64,000 nt of DNA, taken from NCBI RefSeq assembly GCF_900100845.1, contig NZ_FNFP01000003.1:186001-250000 (forward strand), given 5' to 3'. The notes under the pieces were generated by a model. It had not been told where the DNA came from and searched no databases. It worked only from the letters and a program-made list of their open reading frames with translations. The translations under genes and the position numbers were made by a program. This document shows, in pieces, positions 1-8,855 of the stretch; within the stretch, counting starts at the first letter, position 1; every line of letters begins with the position of its first letter. Origin of the DNA: Natronincola ferrireducens (lineage in GTDB: Bacteria; Bacillota; Clostridia; Peptostreptococcales; Natronincolaceae).

Positions 1-1221
1 CTAAATAAACAATCTATTGTAATAGTTTCAGAACAAACCTTTGATGATGAAGAACTAGGTAATACTGGAATGTTGGTTAAAGTAGAGAACATTAAAGAGT
101 CCTATGAGAAATTTCTTGATTATTATCGAAGTCTGTTTAACATTCCTGTAGTGGGGATAACAGGAACTGCTGGCAAGACAACAACCAAAGAAATGCTAAC
201 CCACATTTTGTCCATCGATAGAAAGGTTCAATCCACTAAAAGAAGCTTGAATGCAGTGGCATTAAATGATCAATATTTATTAGGAATTGATGATGAAACA
301 GAAGCAGCTGTTATAGAAATGGGTGTTTCTTATCCTGGAAACCTTAGAAACACAGGAAAGATTTTTAAACCCCAAATAGGTATTATTACAAATATAGGCA
401 TTGCCCATCTAGAAGGCTGTAAGACATTTGAAGCTTATCTTCAAGCAAAAGCAGAAATGCTACAAGCTTTATCCTACGGGGGTAAATTAATATTAAATGC
501 CGATGATGATAATATTAAACTAATTGATTTATCTTCTTTTCAAGGAGATGTTATCTACTTTGGTCAAGGAGCGGCATGTCACTACCGGGCATGTAACATT
601 CAGTATTGCGATAGGGGATTGGAATTCCAGCTTCATTGTGAAGATGATACCTATTCTGCGTTCATATCAGGTCTTGGATACCACAATGTATATAATGCAC
701 TAGCAGCCATTGCAGCTGCCCATTCTTTGGGAATAGAAATCCAGGTAATTCTTAATAGGTTAAGAAGCTTTAAGCATTTGGAACGTCATAATACCATTTA
801 TACAGGATTACATGAGGCGACCATCATTGATGATACTTGGAATTCAAACCCTACCTCAGCCTATGCAGCATTAAAAGTATTAAAGGAAATAGCCAATGGT
901 AAAAGAACCATTGCTATCCTTGGTAAATTACAAAGACTGGGAAAGCAGGAAGAAGCAGAGTATGTGAAAATGGGAGAATATCTCGCTATGTCAGGAATAG
1001 ATATTTTAATAACAGTGGAGAAGGAAGCAGAATTAATGGGGCAAGTAGCCCTAGAGAAAGGTATGGATATTTCAAATGTATTATTTGCATATTCAGCAGA
1101 GGAGGTAGAGAAAATTCTTTCCTATCTTTTAAATAAAAATACTATTGCATTATTCAAAATGTCTCTTGATAAGATGAATCCATCTTATCGTAAACTTCTA
1201 CAAAAAATATGCAAGGAGTGA
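1..1221 (+). CDS. MurF-like Mur ligase, 5' end outside the window
   Basis: The frame is open from base 1, and the ATG at 70 has no Shine-Dalgarno sequence, so the true start lies upstream and this is the C-terminal part of the protein. The ATP-binding loop GTAGKTTTKEML lies near bases 162-200, and the Mur ligase central-domain motif NIGIAHLEG and the MurF-type DDTWNSNP motif (compare D-D-x-x-N-x-N-P) follow. MurF joins D-Ala-D-Ala to the UDP-MurNAc-tripeptide in the cytoplasm. The motif is slightly unusual (TWNSNP instead of AYNANP), so this may be a paralogue acting on another amino acid or peptide. No clear terminator follows. Confidence 0.82.
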   Translation, partial: LNKQSIVIVSEQTFDDEELGNTGMLVKVENIKESYEKFLDYYRSLFNIPVVGITGTAGKTTTKEMLTHILSIDRKVQSTKRSLNAVALNDQYLLGIDDETEAAVIEMGVSYPGNLRNTGKIFKPQIGIITNIGIAHLEGCKTFEAYLQAKAEMLQALSYGGKLILNADDDNIKLIDLSSFQGDVIYFGQGAACHYRACNIQYCDRGLEFQLHCEDDTYSAFISGLGYHNVYNALAAIAAAHSLGIEIQVILNRLRSFKHLERHNTIYTGLHEATIIDDTWNSNPTSAYAALKVLKEIANGKRTIAILGKLQRLGKQEEAEYVKMGEYLAMSGIDILITVEKEAELMGQVALEKGMDISNVLFAYSAEEVEKILSYLLNKNTIALFKMSLDKMNPSYRKLLQKICKE

Positions 1222-1284
1222 AATTCATAATGTCTAGAACACCAGAATCCATCAGGATTAAGGACTTTATTTTTATTATAAGAC

Positions 1285-1425
1285 CTAAAAAATACAACCT
1301 TCTAATAGATGGACAACTTTATTAAAGGATTGCACTTTAGATAAACACATATATTTGAAATCAATCTTTAATGGCATCATATAATGATAAAAACATAAAA
1401 TAAATCACATTAAAATCAAATCCGT
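1285..1425 (-). pseudogene. gene remnant, copy 1 of a duplicated unknown gene
   Basis: On the minus strand this stretch reads as a C-terminal peptide containing KVQSFNKVVHLLEGC and ending at a TAG (complement of 1285-1287). It aligns codon for codon with a peptide read from 2606 to 2462 (KIQPLGKVMGLLENC), and the DNA of both copies shares the run AATGATAAAAACATAAAAT. The family is not recognised. No start codon or ribosome-binding site remains, so it is treated as a fossil. Confidence 0.45.
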
Positions 1426-1450
1426 TAATATTACCTATTATACCAGCTGA

Positions 1451-1609
1451 TTTGGAGGAAAAAGCCCTGTTATTATAGACAAGGATGCTAATATCAATGT
1501 TACAGCAAAACGAGCATTTTGGTAAAAATTTCTAAATACAGGTCAGACCTATAGACCACCAGATCATGCTTATCTCCCTGAAGATATAGAAAATCACCAA
1601 AGTCACTAA
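1451..1609 (+). pseudogene. aldehyde dehydrogenase fragment, inactivated
   Basis: This frame reads FGGKSPVIIDKDANINVTAK, then AFW, a TAA stop, KFLNTGQTY and RPPDHAYLPED. That matches the active-site region of class 3-like aldehyde dehydrogenases (LGGKSP..VDKDAD....A..I.WGKFLN.GQTC.APDY). The glycine after the Trp has become a stop codon, and the catalytic Cys of GQTC is a Tyr. Only about 50 codons of a roughly 450-codon gene remain. It is clearly non-functional. Confidence 0.75.
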
Positions 1610-1808
1610 ATTTAATTTTAATATAAAAAATAATTTGCTTTATATAATAAACTATGTTATACTTAATAAGAACTTAAATTAATAGTAAATAATGTCACAT
1701 CAATATATTTCCATTAGTGCTTGATAAGTATAAGTATCCTCATGTCGAAATTTTATTAGTGAATTATTACAATGAATTTAAGAATAAAATTTCGGAGGTA
1801 TAAATTAT

Positions 1809-2006
1809 ATGACTGGTACAGTAAAATGGTTTAATGCAGAAAAAGGATTTGGATTTATTACAGGAGAAGATGGAAAAGATGTTTTTGCACATTTTTCTCA
1901 AATTAATTCAGGTGGTTATAAAACACTTGATGAAGGTCAAAAAGTTTCTTTTGATGTTGTTCAAGGACCAAAAGGACCTCAAGCAGAAAATATTACTATT
2001 ATTTAA
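1809..2006 (+). CDS. cold-shock protein, CspA family
   Basis: This 65-residue protein is a single cold-shock domain with both RNA-binding motifs: RNP1 as KGFGFI (about residues 13-18) and RNP2 as VFAHF (about 25-29). It binds single-stranded nucleic acid and probably acts as an RNA chaperone in the cytoplasm. The length is typical. The start has the Shine-Dalgarno sequence CGGAGG eight bases upstream, and the gene stands alone with its own terminator. A long A+T-rich region (1620-1800) precedes it and could hold the structured leader common for csp genes. A second copy lies at 47291-47491. Confidence 0.95.
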   Translation: MTGTVKWFNAEKGFGFITGEDGKDVFAHFSQINSGGYKTLDEGQKVSFDVVQGPKGPQAENITII

Positions 2007-2021
2007 TTAATAAATATTTTA

Positions 2022-2056
2022 CCCCTTAAATAGTTATCCTATTTAAGGGGTTTTTT
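2022..2056 (+). terminator. intrinsic terminator of the cold-shock gene
   Basis: A 12-bp perfect stem (CCCCTTAAATAG with CTATTTAAGGGG) with a five-base loop is followed by six T residues. Confidence 0.9.
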
Positions 2057-2259
2057 AATTATCTGCAATTAGACTGTAGAACAACATAAAAGTATTGATA
2101 TATATAAAATTTGCAAAACAGATTTGAATTCAAAAGGAAGTAAAGTATTTTAAAAGAAAAGGCAAAAAGCTAACAGTAACTATTGATAAGATAAACAAGA
2201 TAGAGAGGTACCCATAGTGGTTTCATTCCTTTGATATCCACAAATTATAATTGAGTAGT

Positions 2260-2289
2260 CATCTATTGGATAGATGGTTTTTTATTTTT
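2260..2289 (+). terminator. terminator-like hairpin in a gene-free stretch
   Basis: A 7-bp stem (CATCTAT with ATAGATG) is followed by a long T tract. It ends no recognisable gene. The bases upstream (about 2140-2250) read VKYFKRKGKKLTVTIDKINK before a stop, which may be the tail of a lost gene. Otherwise 2057-2696 holds only the hairpin at 2407-2451 and the remnant at 2462-2606. Confidence 0.5.
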
Positions 2290-2406
2290 CACCTATAATA
2301 GTTAGATATATAATAAGGGAATACTTTAAATTTAATGCATTACATTTATTATATTGATATCAAGAGACAGAATTAGTAGCCGCTGGAAATTCTGTAGTTA
2401 TCTTGG

Positions 2407-2451
2407 CACAATAAAGGTGCTCTAAATCAATTGTAGAGCACCTTTATTGTG
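2407..2451. repeat. 18-bp perfect inverted repeat
   Basis: Arms 2407-2424 and 2434-2451 (CACAATAAAGGTGCTCTA and its exact complement) are separated by nine bases. There is no T tract on either strand, so it is not a normal terminator. It may be a terminator remnant or the core of a small palindromic element. Confidence 0.6.
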
Positions 2452-2461
2452 GTTGAAAAAT

Positions 2462-2606
2462 TTAATCTAGTGGACAATTTTCTAATAAACCCATAACTTT
2501 ACCTAAAGGTTGAATTTTATAGGGATACATATATTACAATACAATCTTTAATGTGCACCATGTAATGATAAAAACATAAAATATATTACCACTAAAGTCA
2601 AAGAAG
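2462..2606 (-). pseudogene. gene remnant, copy 2 of a duplicated unknown gene
   Basis: The minus-strand reading contains YMYPYKIQPLGKVMGLLENC and ends at TAA (complement of 2462-2464). It matches the remnant at 1285-1425 in order and reading frame, but has an internal stop upstream of the Tyr-Met. The two copies flank the cold-shock gene. Confidence 0.45.
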
Positions 2607-2696
2607 TTTAAAGTAAAAAATTTGCTATTAATATAACAAAAGCAAAATTATCAGCATTAGTATAGCATCATAGATGCATAAAGGAGGTAAAGGGAC

Positions 2697-3983
2697 ATGG
2701 AAGATAACGTTTTTAATAAGCTTGAACGTTTAAAAGACAATAGTACACAGATAAATACTTCTTTATTATATGAAGAAGAACTGTTAAAAGAAATTTCTTT
2801 AGATAGAAACATTACCAGTCTTTTTAAAGAAAAATTAGAGATGATAGAAAGATTTAATAATGAAGTTAGAGTTGCCAGAAGGGAAATTCATAAAAATATT
2901 TTAAATATTAAACGGCAGTATATAGAAGAAACTAGTGTGGAACTAGGGGTTTTATATGGGGTAAAGGAAAAAAAATCCTTGTTTAAAATCCTACAGATTT
3001 TTAAAACCATAGCTGAAGAATATAAAGTCAATATTATCTGTTTTAGACTAAGCGACATTGATATAGAAAATCATTTGGTAAAAGGGATTTTTATCTCTAG
3101 CAAAGATATAAAAGATACAATTTCAAAGATCCCTCCACTGATATACAATATGGGTTATTATACAAAATCCAGCAATATTAAAAAGATGAAACAATTAAGA
3201 AGGGGAAAAAATATTAATGTAATTAATCCCATTAATAGATTTAATCAGTACATTATTTTTGACATAATTTCAGCCTTATATAAAGAGACATCGGTATTGT
3301 TGCCTTATACAATGTTTAGTCAACCTAATTTATATAATTATTTAGAGAAGTATAATTCCATATATCTATTCCCAGAAAAAATGATTGATAGAAGGAAAAC
3401 AATTATAATACAGAAAAAACAACATGGCTACAGTGTAGTTATTGGAGCTAATAAAAAAATTTTTATAGCCAAGAACCTATATGAGTATGTTTTAAAAGTA
3501 ATTCAAAACAAAAAATATTTTATCATGAAAGCTCCTAAAGCTATAAAGATTAAGAACACACCTCTAGAAACAAGAGTTTATGTTCAAAAAAATAAGAATG
3601 GCAATTGGGAAGTTACAGAAATGCTTGCAAAATGTCAATGGTTTTATGAAGATTCTATTTATCAAGACGTTTCTTATCAATTAGATGAAGTCTTATCTAT
3701 GCTTATCCCCCAAAAATCAAAAGAAGTAGAAAATAATTTAAAGGAAGATGCTTTAAATATATCCTCCTATTTAGAATTTTATTTAAACAATATTGGTAGC
3801 TGTATTCTAGATTTTATTATTACTGAAGAAGGCCATAATCATCTCATTTACTTTGGGGGATGGGAAGATAAAGATTTTATGTTGAAATTAGAAAACAAAA
3901 GTTCTTGGGGGAGATACTTTAAAAATGCTATAGACTATTTAATTCATCTAAGGAATAGTAAGGTGATTTATGATGGTGAATAA
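2697..3983 (+). CDS. degenerate YheC/YheD-family ATP-grasp protein
   Basis: This 428-residue protein has a charged, probably coiled-coil N-terminus (residues 1-80), followed by a region that aligns in outline with the three YheC/YheD proteins encoded downstream. ETRVYVQKNKNGNWEVTEML corresponds to the DLRVVLQKD..GW..TSMIARFG block, and ILDFIITEEG corresponds to LGIDVVIDE. The key ATP-grasp residues are missing: there is no glycine-rich KP.G..G.G loop, and the metal-binding E-x-N is replaced by FGGWED. I infer a non-catalytic partner of the downstream enzymes. The start is set by AAAGGAGG nine bases upstream. It overlaps the next gene by 14 bases, so the four genes form one operon. Confidence 0.7.
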   Translation: MEDNVFNKLERLKDNSTQINTSLLYEEELLKEISLDRNITSLFKEKLEMIERFNNEVRVARREIHKNILNIKRQYIEETSVELGVLYGVKEKKSLFKILQIFKTIAEEYKVNIICFRLSDIDIENHLVKGIFISSKDIKDTISKIPPLIYNMGYYTKSSNIKKMKQLRRGKNINVINPINRFNQYIIFDIISALYKETSVLLPYTMFSQPNLYNYLEKYNSIYLFPEKMIDRRKTIIIQKKQHGYSVVIGANKKIFIAKNLYEYVLKVIQNKKYFIMKAPKAIKIKNTPLETRVYVQKNKNGNWEVTEMLAKCQWFYEDSIYQDVSYQLDEVLSMLIPQKSKEVENNLKEDALNISSYLEFYLNNIGSCILDFIITEEGHNHLIYFGGWEDKDFMLKLENKSSWGRYFKNAIDYLIHLRNSKVIYDGE

Positions 3984-5337
3984 ATGGATTAAGTTCAGTA
4001 GAATAGATAAAGAAACAAAAATAATTTATTTACCGATTAAAATAGCTGAAAAAACTAAGGATGAGATAGATATACATTATGGACTTAAAAAGCTAAAGGT
4101 AAATTGTATATTCGACAATGAATTGAAAAATACAGGGGAGTTTAATAATCCCTTCATAATAAAATGTGATAAAACAATATTAGATGCGTTAATGATTTTG
4201 GATACACTAACCTATCAATTGTTAATCAAAGAAGATGGTATCCATATAGGTCCAGTAATTGGCTTTATGATGGGGGAACAGCATTATTACTATCACAATC
4301 GATTTTTACAGGATTTAAAGGATGCCATGAGAATTTATGAAGAAGTAGGAGGATTATTTATTGCATTTAAAACCTCAGGAATTAACTGGAATAAGGGATA
4401 TCTTTATGGTCTTTATTATGAATTTAAAGAAAAACGATGGAAATATAGCAAATTACCATTTCCATCAGTGATATTCAGAAGGACCTTGCATAGGGAAGAC
4501 AAAGATATAGAGAAATTAAAAAAAATGACAAAAGGAAAGATGTTTAATACCTTTAAGCTAGATAAATTTCAAGTATATGAAAAATTAAAAATGAACATAT
4601 CTTTTGCTAAGTATCTTCCTCCTACTGAAAAACTAAAATCAATTCAAATATTTTATAATTTCATCAAAAAAAATCAAAAGATTATTTTAAAGCCCAACGG
4701 ATTATCAAGGGGTAGGGGGATTTGTATTATTGAAGCAATAGATAAAGATTTATTCAAAATATATGATTACAGAGACGAACAAAAGAAAAAGGTTTATAGG
4801 ATAAAGGATACTGAAATCCTTAAATTTTTAATAAATAATAAGTTTGTAATGAGGGATTATCTTATTCAACCCTATCTAGAGTTAGGGAATATAGATGGAA
4901 ATGTTTTTGATATCCGGATTATGATGCAGAAAGATGCAGAAGCAAAATGGCAATGTAGTGGTATTGAATGTAGAGTTGCTGGTGATGGAAACCAACTTAC
5001 AAATATTTCCAGAGGAGGAAAGGCCTTAACCATTGAAGATACCGTTAATAGAGCCTATAGAGGAAAACTTAATCCGGAACAGGTGGAAAAGGATATCATA
5101 GCCATAAGCAAGGAATTTTGTAATATAATGGATGGAAATAACGGGCTGTTTGCTGAGTATGGCTTAGACTTAGCTATGGATGTCCATGGTGGCTATTGGT
5201 TTATTGAGGGGAACTTTAGGCCAGCCTTTAAGGGATTTAAATTAATCGATTATGAAACATACTATGAGATATGCTATACCACTGTTAGATACGCTGTTTT
5301 ACTTGCAGGTTTTAAAAATAGGAGGGAGGAAAGATGA
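3970..5337 (+). CDS. YheC/YheD family ATP-grasp protein (spore coat-associated type)
   Basis: This 455-residue protein has the two-part layout of the family: an N-terminal beta-rich domain of about 110 residues ending in the IHIGPVIGFMM motif, and a C-terminal ATP-grasp domain. Visible ATP-grasp features are the loop KPNGLSRGRGI, FDIRIMMQ, the GGKA turn and LDLAMD...WFIEGNFRP. Bacillus YheC and YheD are coat-associated proteins of the forespore; a ligase substrate has not been established to my knowledge. The first two codons are both ATG (3970, 3973), and AAGGTGA upstream fits either. The stop overlaps the next start by four bases, indicating translational coupling. Confidence 0.85.
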   Translation: MMVNKWIKFSRIDKETKIIYLPIKIAEKTKDEIDIHYGLKKLKVNCIFDNELKNTGEFNNPFIIKCDKTILDALMILDTLTYQLLIKEDGIHIGPVIGFMMGEQHYYYHNRFLQDLKDAMRIYEEVGGLFIAFKTSGINWNKGYLYGLYYEFKEKRWKYSKLPFPSVIFRRTLHREDKDIEKLKKMTKGKMFNTFKLDKFQVYEKLKMNISFAKYLPPTEKLKSIQIFYNFIKKNQKIILKPNGLSRGRGICIIEAIDKDLFKIYDYRDEQKKKVYRIKDTEILKFLINNKFVMRDYLIQPYLELGNIDGNVFDIRIMMQKDAEAKWQCSGIECRVAGDGNQLTNISRGGKALTIEDTVNRAYRGKLNPEQVEKDIIAISKEFCNIMDGNNGLFAEYGLDLAMDVHGGYWFIEGNFRPAFKGFKLIDYETYYEICYTTVRYAVLLAGFKNRREER

Positions 5338-6662
5338 CAACAAAATATAGAATCATTCCAAATTTAAGACATCAACAATGCCTATTAATCCATCCAACTA
5401 CAGCTAAAAAATTAGGAATAGAATATAGAAAGTTAACATATTTACGATTCGGCGTTAACTGTGTAGAAGTTAAAATTATTTTATCTATGGAAGCAGCTCC
5501 TGGGGAAGTCAGTTTAGATAATCAAATCATCGAAAATCTAAAGATTCCGTTGTTTGCAAGCTACGAAATCAAAATAAAGCCTTATGAAATAGTTATAGGA
5601 CCCTATATCGGTATTTTAGTTCATAAGAAGGAAGAGACATTAGATAAAAATATAAATGTTTATAGTAATTATTTATATGATTATGAAGCAATTGGTGGGG
5701 TTATATTAGCTTTTTCGGTAGAGGGTATACAAATGAAATGTGATAAGATAAGGGGGTATATCTTTAACCCTCAAACCCAAAAATGGGAAAAAGGGATTTA
5801 TCCTTACCCGGCAGCAGTTTTTAAGAGGACAGGAATGGGAAAAACCATGAGAAACCATATCCATAGGGTTATTGGAGATGCCATTTTTAATGAATATATC
5901 CTCAATAAATGGGAGACCTATGATTGGTTAAGTAATTTTGCAGAAATAAAACCATACTTACCAGACAGTAGGATATATAATAACAAAGGGGATTTAAAGA
6001 TATATCTTAAGTTGTATAATAAAGTTTATATTAAACCTATTGATGGAAGCCAAGGTATTGGGATTATAGAAGTAGTTAAAGACAACGAAGAATTTATTGT
6101 TGGTTATATAAAGGATGGGCAAACCAACAAAAAGCAATTTACACAGGAAAATAATATGTGGGATTATATAGAATCCTTTTTGAGAAAAGGAAAGTTTATA
6201 GTCCAAAGAGGAATAGACCTTGTTCACACCAATGGACGGAAAAATGATTTTCGACTTTTGATTATAAAAAACAATAAAGGGATATGGGAAGATTATGGTA
6301 TGATCGCAAGATATGGTGTAGAGGGAAGTATCATAAGCAATATATCTGGTGGGGGCAGTGCTGAATTAGGAGAAGTATTTTTAAAAAATACTTTAAAGCT
6401 TTCGGAGGATAGGGCTTATCAATTAAGAAAAGAAATATCCACTATAGCCACTAGGGTGGGGGAGGCAATTGATGCCTGTGGAATAAATTGTGGCAACCTA
6501 GGAATTGATATGGGAATAGATGAAAAGGGTAATATATGGATTATAGAAGTGAATAATAAGGATCCTAATCATACCATTGCTTTAGATGCAAAGGATAGAC
6601 AAATGTTTTATGGGATAAAACGGGCTAATATGCTATATGCTAAAAGACTTGCTGGATTTTAA
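5334..6662 (+). CDS. YheC/YheD family ATP-grasp protein (second paralogue)
   Basis: This 442-residue protein is a close paralogue of its neighbours. It has the IVIGPYIGILV motif near residue 95, the PYPAAVFKR motif, an ATP-grasp loop KPIDGSQGIGII, DFRLLI, the MIARYG block and LGIDMGID...WIIEVNNKDP, with acidic and Asn metal ligands in place. The C-terminus (ALDAKDRQMFYG...LAGF) is nearly the same as in the next protein. The start follows GGAGGGAGGAAAG and overlaps the preceding stop. I infer an active ATP-dependent carboxylate-amine ligase of unknown substrate. Confidence 0.85.
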   Translation: MTTKYRIIPNLRHQQCLLIHPTTAKKLGIEYRKLTYLRFGVNCVEVKIILSMEAAPGEVSLDNQIIENLKIPLFASYEIKIKPYEIVIGPYIGILVHKKEETLDKNINVYSNYLYDYEAIGGVILAFSVEGIQMKCDKIRGYIFNPQTQKWEKGIYPYPAAVFKRTGMGKTMRNHIHRVIGDAIFNEYILNKWETYDWLSNFAEIKPYLPDSRIYNNKGDLKIYLKLYNKVYIKPIDGSQGIGIIEVVKDNEEFIVGYIKDGQTNKKQFTQENNMWDYIESFLRKGKFIVQRGIDLVHTNGRKNDFRLLIIKNNKGIWEDYGMIARYGVEGSIISNISGGGSAELGEVFLKNTLKLSEDRAYQLRKEISTIATRVGEAIDACGINCGNLGIDMGIDEKGNIWIIEVNNKDPNHTIALDAKDRQMFYGIKRANMLYAKRLAGF

Positions 6663-6675
6663 AGGGGAGGGTATG

Positions 6676-7995
6676 ATGTATATTCAATATATAGAAAGCA
6701 ATAAAAATGATAGAATTTTTTTATCAAAGCAGTCGTTAGAAAGCAAGGAGATTATTTATAAGAATATAGTATTACACTTAGGCTGTTGGAAAAAAGAAGT
6801 CACGGTAGAGTATATAGAAAATTTCCCAAGTGATACCATTGGGTTATCGGAAAAACTCACGAAAAATTTCATATTACCCACAGACCTTGCTTATAAAGTA
6901 CGATTTGAAGGTAGAAATATATATATAGGTCCTATTATTGGACTCCTTATAGTAAGTAAGCATAGGATATTAACACTAGAGTTTTTAGATAAATATAAGC
7001 CCTATCTAACCTATTATAATGATATAAATGGCTTGGTATTTATAGCCAGTAGTGAAGGGATTAATAGAGAAAATCAGACTATGAAGGGATATTACTATAA
7101 ACCCAATGGCAATGTGAATTGGGTGGAAGGGACATTTCCTTATCCCGATTCACTATACAGAAGGATTGGGATTAGTGGTGCAAAGTATGATGATTTGATA
7201 AAACATATGGGGGATAAAATCTTCAACACTTACTTTTTCAATAAGTGGGAGTTATGGGAATGTCTTTACCCCTATAAGCAAACAAGGCAGCATTTACCCT
7301 ATACAGAGGTATTGACAGATGTAGGTGTATTGGATAAAGTCCTTAGCTCATATGGTACAGTTTATTTAAAGAGAATATCTGGACAAAAATCAAGAGGTAT
7401 TTATAAGGTCCATAAATCAGAAAAAGGTTACCACTTTATCGATAGAGGCAAAAAAGAGAAGATACTTTGCAATCTAGAAGAAGTAAATAAATTTATAAAA
7501 AAAATAAAAAAACAAAATGGAAGTTATTTAATACAGCAGGCTATTAAAATCAAAAACTTTGAAAACCGCAGCTTTGATTTAAGGGTTGTACTACAAAAAG
7601 ATGAAAGTAAAGGGTGGGGATTAACATCAATGATTGCTAGATTTGGAGGGTCTGGAGGTGTTGCATCCAACATAGGATTAGACGGATTTGCCATGCTAGG
7701 AAAGGATGCTATTAAGAAAGTTTTTGACATGAATGAAAAAGAGGTGTTTTTAAAGCAACAAGAGATCATAAATATATGTAAAACAGCCTGTGAGACCCTA
7801 GATCAATCTATAGGTCATTATGGTGACCTAGGTATAGATGTCGTAATAGATGAAAATCAAAAAATTTGGATTTTAGAAATCAACAAGTTACACTATCATC
7901 CCTATCCGATATATGCTTTAAAGGATAGACAAATGTATTATGATATAGCATCGAAGCCCCTGAAATATGCTAATGCATTGGCAGGATTTAACTAA
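6676..7995 (+). CDS. YheC/YheD family ATP-grasp protein (third paralogue)
   Basis: This 440-residue protein is the last gene of the cluster. It has IYIGPIIGLLI, PYPDSLYRR, the loop KRISGQKSRGIY (less glycine-rich than its neighbours), FDLRVVLQKD, SMIARFGG, GGVASN and LGIDVVID...WILEINKLHYHP. ATG codons at 6673 and 6676 both follow GGGGAGGG; I chose 6676 because 6673 would leave only one or two bases of spacing. An in-frame ATG further upstream (6637) would overlap the previous gene and lacks a ribosome-binding site. No strong terminator follows, only the weak hairpin at 8083-8106. Confidence 0.83.
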   Translation: MYIQYIESNKNDRIFLSKQSLESKEIIYKNIVLHLGCWKKEVTVEYIENFPSDTIGLSEKLTKNFILPTDLAYKVRFEGRNIYIGPIIGLLIVSKHRILTLEFLDKYKPYLTYYNDINGLVFIASSEGINRENQTMKGYYYKPNGNVNWVEGTFPYPDSLYRRIGISGAKYDDLIKHMGDKIFNTYFFNKWELWECLYPYKQTRQHLPYTEVLTDVGVLDKVLSSYGTVYLKRISGQKSRGIYKVHKSEKGYHFIDRGKKEKILCNLEEVNKFIKKIKKQNGSYLIQQAIKIKNFENRSFDLRVVLQKDESKGWGLTSMIARFGGSGGVASNIGLDGFAMLGKDAIKKVFDMNEKEVFLKQQEIINICKTACETLDQSIGHYGDLGIDVVIDENQKIWILEINKLHYHPYPIYALKDRQMYYDIASKPLKYANALAGFN

Positions 7996-8082
7996 TAAAC
8001 CTATAGGAAATTATGAACATATCTAATCCCTGGATAAATTATAACTTTCTATCATTGATTTCATTTTACTAAAGGTAAAATA

Positions 8083-8106
8083 CCACAAGAGAACCTACTC
8101 CTGTGG
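8083..8106 (-). terminator. weak bidirectional hairpin between convergent genes
   Basis: A short stem (CCACA with TGTGG, extended by wobble pairs) lies between the last YheC/YheD gene and the convergent minus-strand gene. On the minus strand it is followed by TATTTT. Confidence 0.4.
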
Positions 8107-8114
8107 CATTTATA

Positions 8115-8450
8115 TTATTTCAAAAACTCTTTTTCGGCATTTTTTATTTGATTCAAAATATCTAGTAAATAATCTATATTTTTTTTAGCACCATGCAGGA
8201 TGATGGAAGCTTCGTGATTAGATTCAGGACATATATCTAAGTGTTCAATGGATTTCATTTTAGAACTAATAGTTTCATATTCCTTTAAAATTTGAATGAC
8301 TAATTCATTTGCCCTGTCAAAGCCGTGTACACCTAAAGTTTCATAAATAAATAGGGTATGATAGGGCAAGTCATCTAAATAACTATGGGCTGCTCTAAGA
8401 CATGCAATAGCACTCATAACTTCATTCATAGAAATTATTTTTCCTGGCAT
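8115..8450 (-). CDS. small hypothetical protein
   Basis: This 111-residue protein is not recognised. It is predicted to be mostly helical, cytoplasmic and without a signal peptide or membrane segment, with four helix-like stretches separated by short charged loops (for example VMSAIACLRAAHSYLDDL and ANELVIQILKEYETI). I chose the ATG encoding MPGKIIS because AAAGGGG lies about eight bases upstream; the in-frame ATG 24 bases earlier has no ribosome-binding site. It is transcribed alone and convergent with the ATP-grasp operon. The region upstream (8451-8783) shows no gene. Confidence 0.6.
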   Translation of the reverse strand: MPGKIISMNEVMSAIACLRAAHSYLDDLPYHTLFIYETLGVHGFDRANELVIQILKEYETISSKMKSIEHLDICPESNHEASIILHGAKKNIDYLLDILNQIKNAEKEFLK

Positions 8451-8783
8451 TTGATTACCCCTTTCTTTTGACATTATAGAGGAGTATGATTTTGCAAATT
8501 ATATAAAGATCAACATACTATATTTGATTTTATAAATTACTTTAAATATATATCCTACATTTAGTATGTACCACTTTAGGTATATGAAAACAAAAAAACA
8601 TGGGAAGTTTAGATTTTGAATCTTTAATTTCCACCTCTACAGGACTTCTATGTCAATTTAGACATATGTTAGGATAATAGAATCAATATTATATTTTGAG
8701 TTATATGTCTATTAGTTTCTAATTTTTTAAAATTCATTGTTTTAAAATTTAACCATTGTATTGTAATAAAAACTATAACAATC

Positions 8784-8835
8784 ATTTAGTTATTAATAAT
8801 ATTAATTTCTAAATTAATATTATTAATAACTAAAT
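8784..8835. repeat. 52-bp near-perfect A+T palindrome
   Basis: Arms 8784-8808 and 8811-8835 are exact complements over 25 bp, with a two-base centre. The sequence is built from TTATTAATAATATTAA-like units, and one more unit follows at 8835-8847, ending just before the -35 box of the DUF2089 gene. It may be an operator for that promoter. Confidence 0.65.
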
Positions 8836-8855
8836 TAATAATATTAACAAAAATA

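Noticed and set aside
1230-1325. 31-codon frame starting MSRTPESIRIKDF after the Mur ligase gene
   Set aside because: It overlaps the minus-strand gene remnant and has no family match or length support.
1809-2006. Possible mobile cassette containing the cold-shock gene
   Set aside because: The flanking copies are gene remnants, not terminal repeats of a transposon, and no transposase is present.
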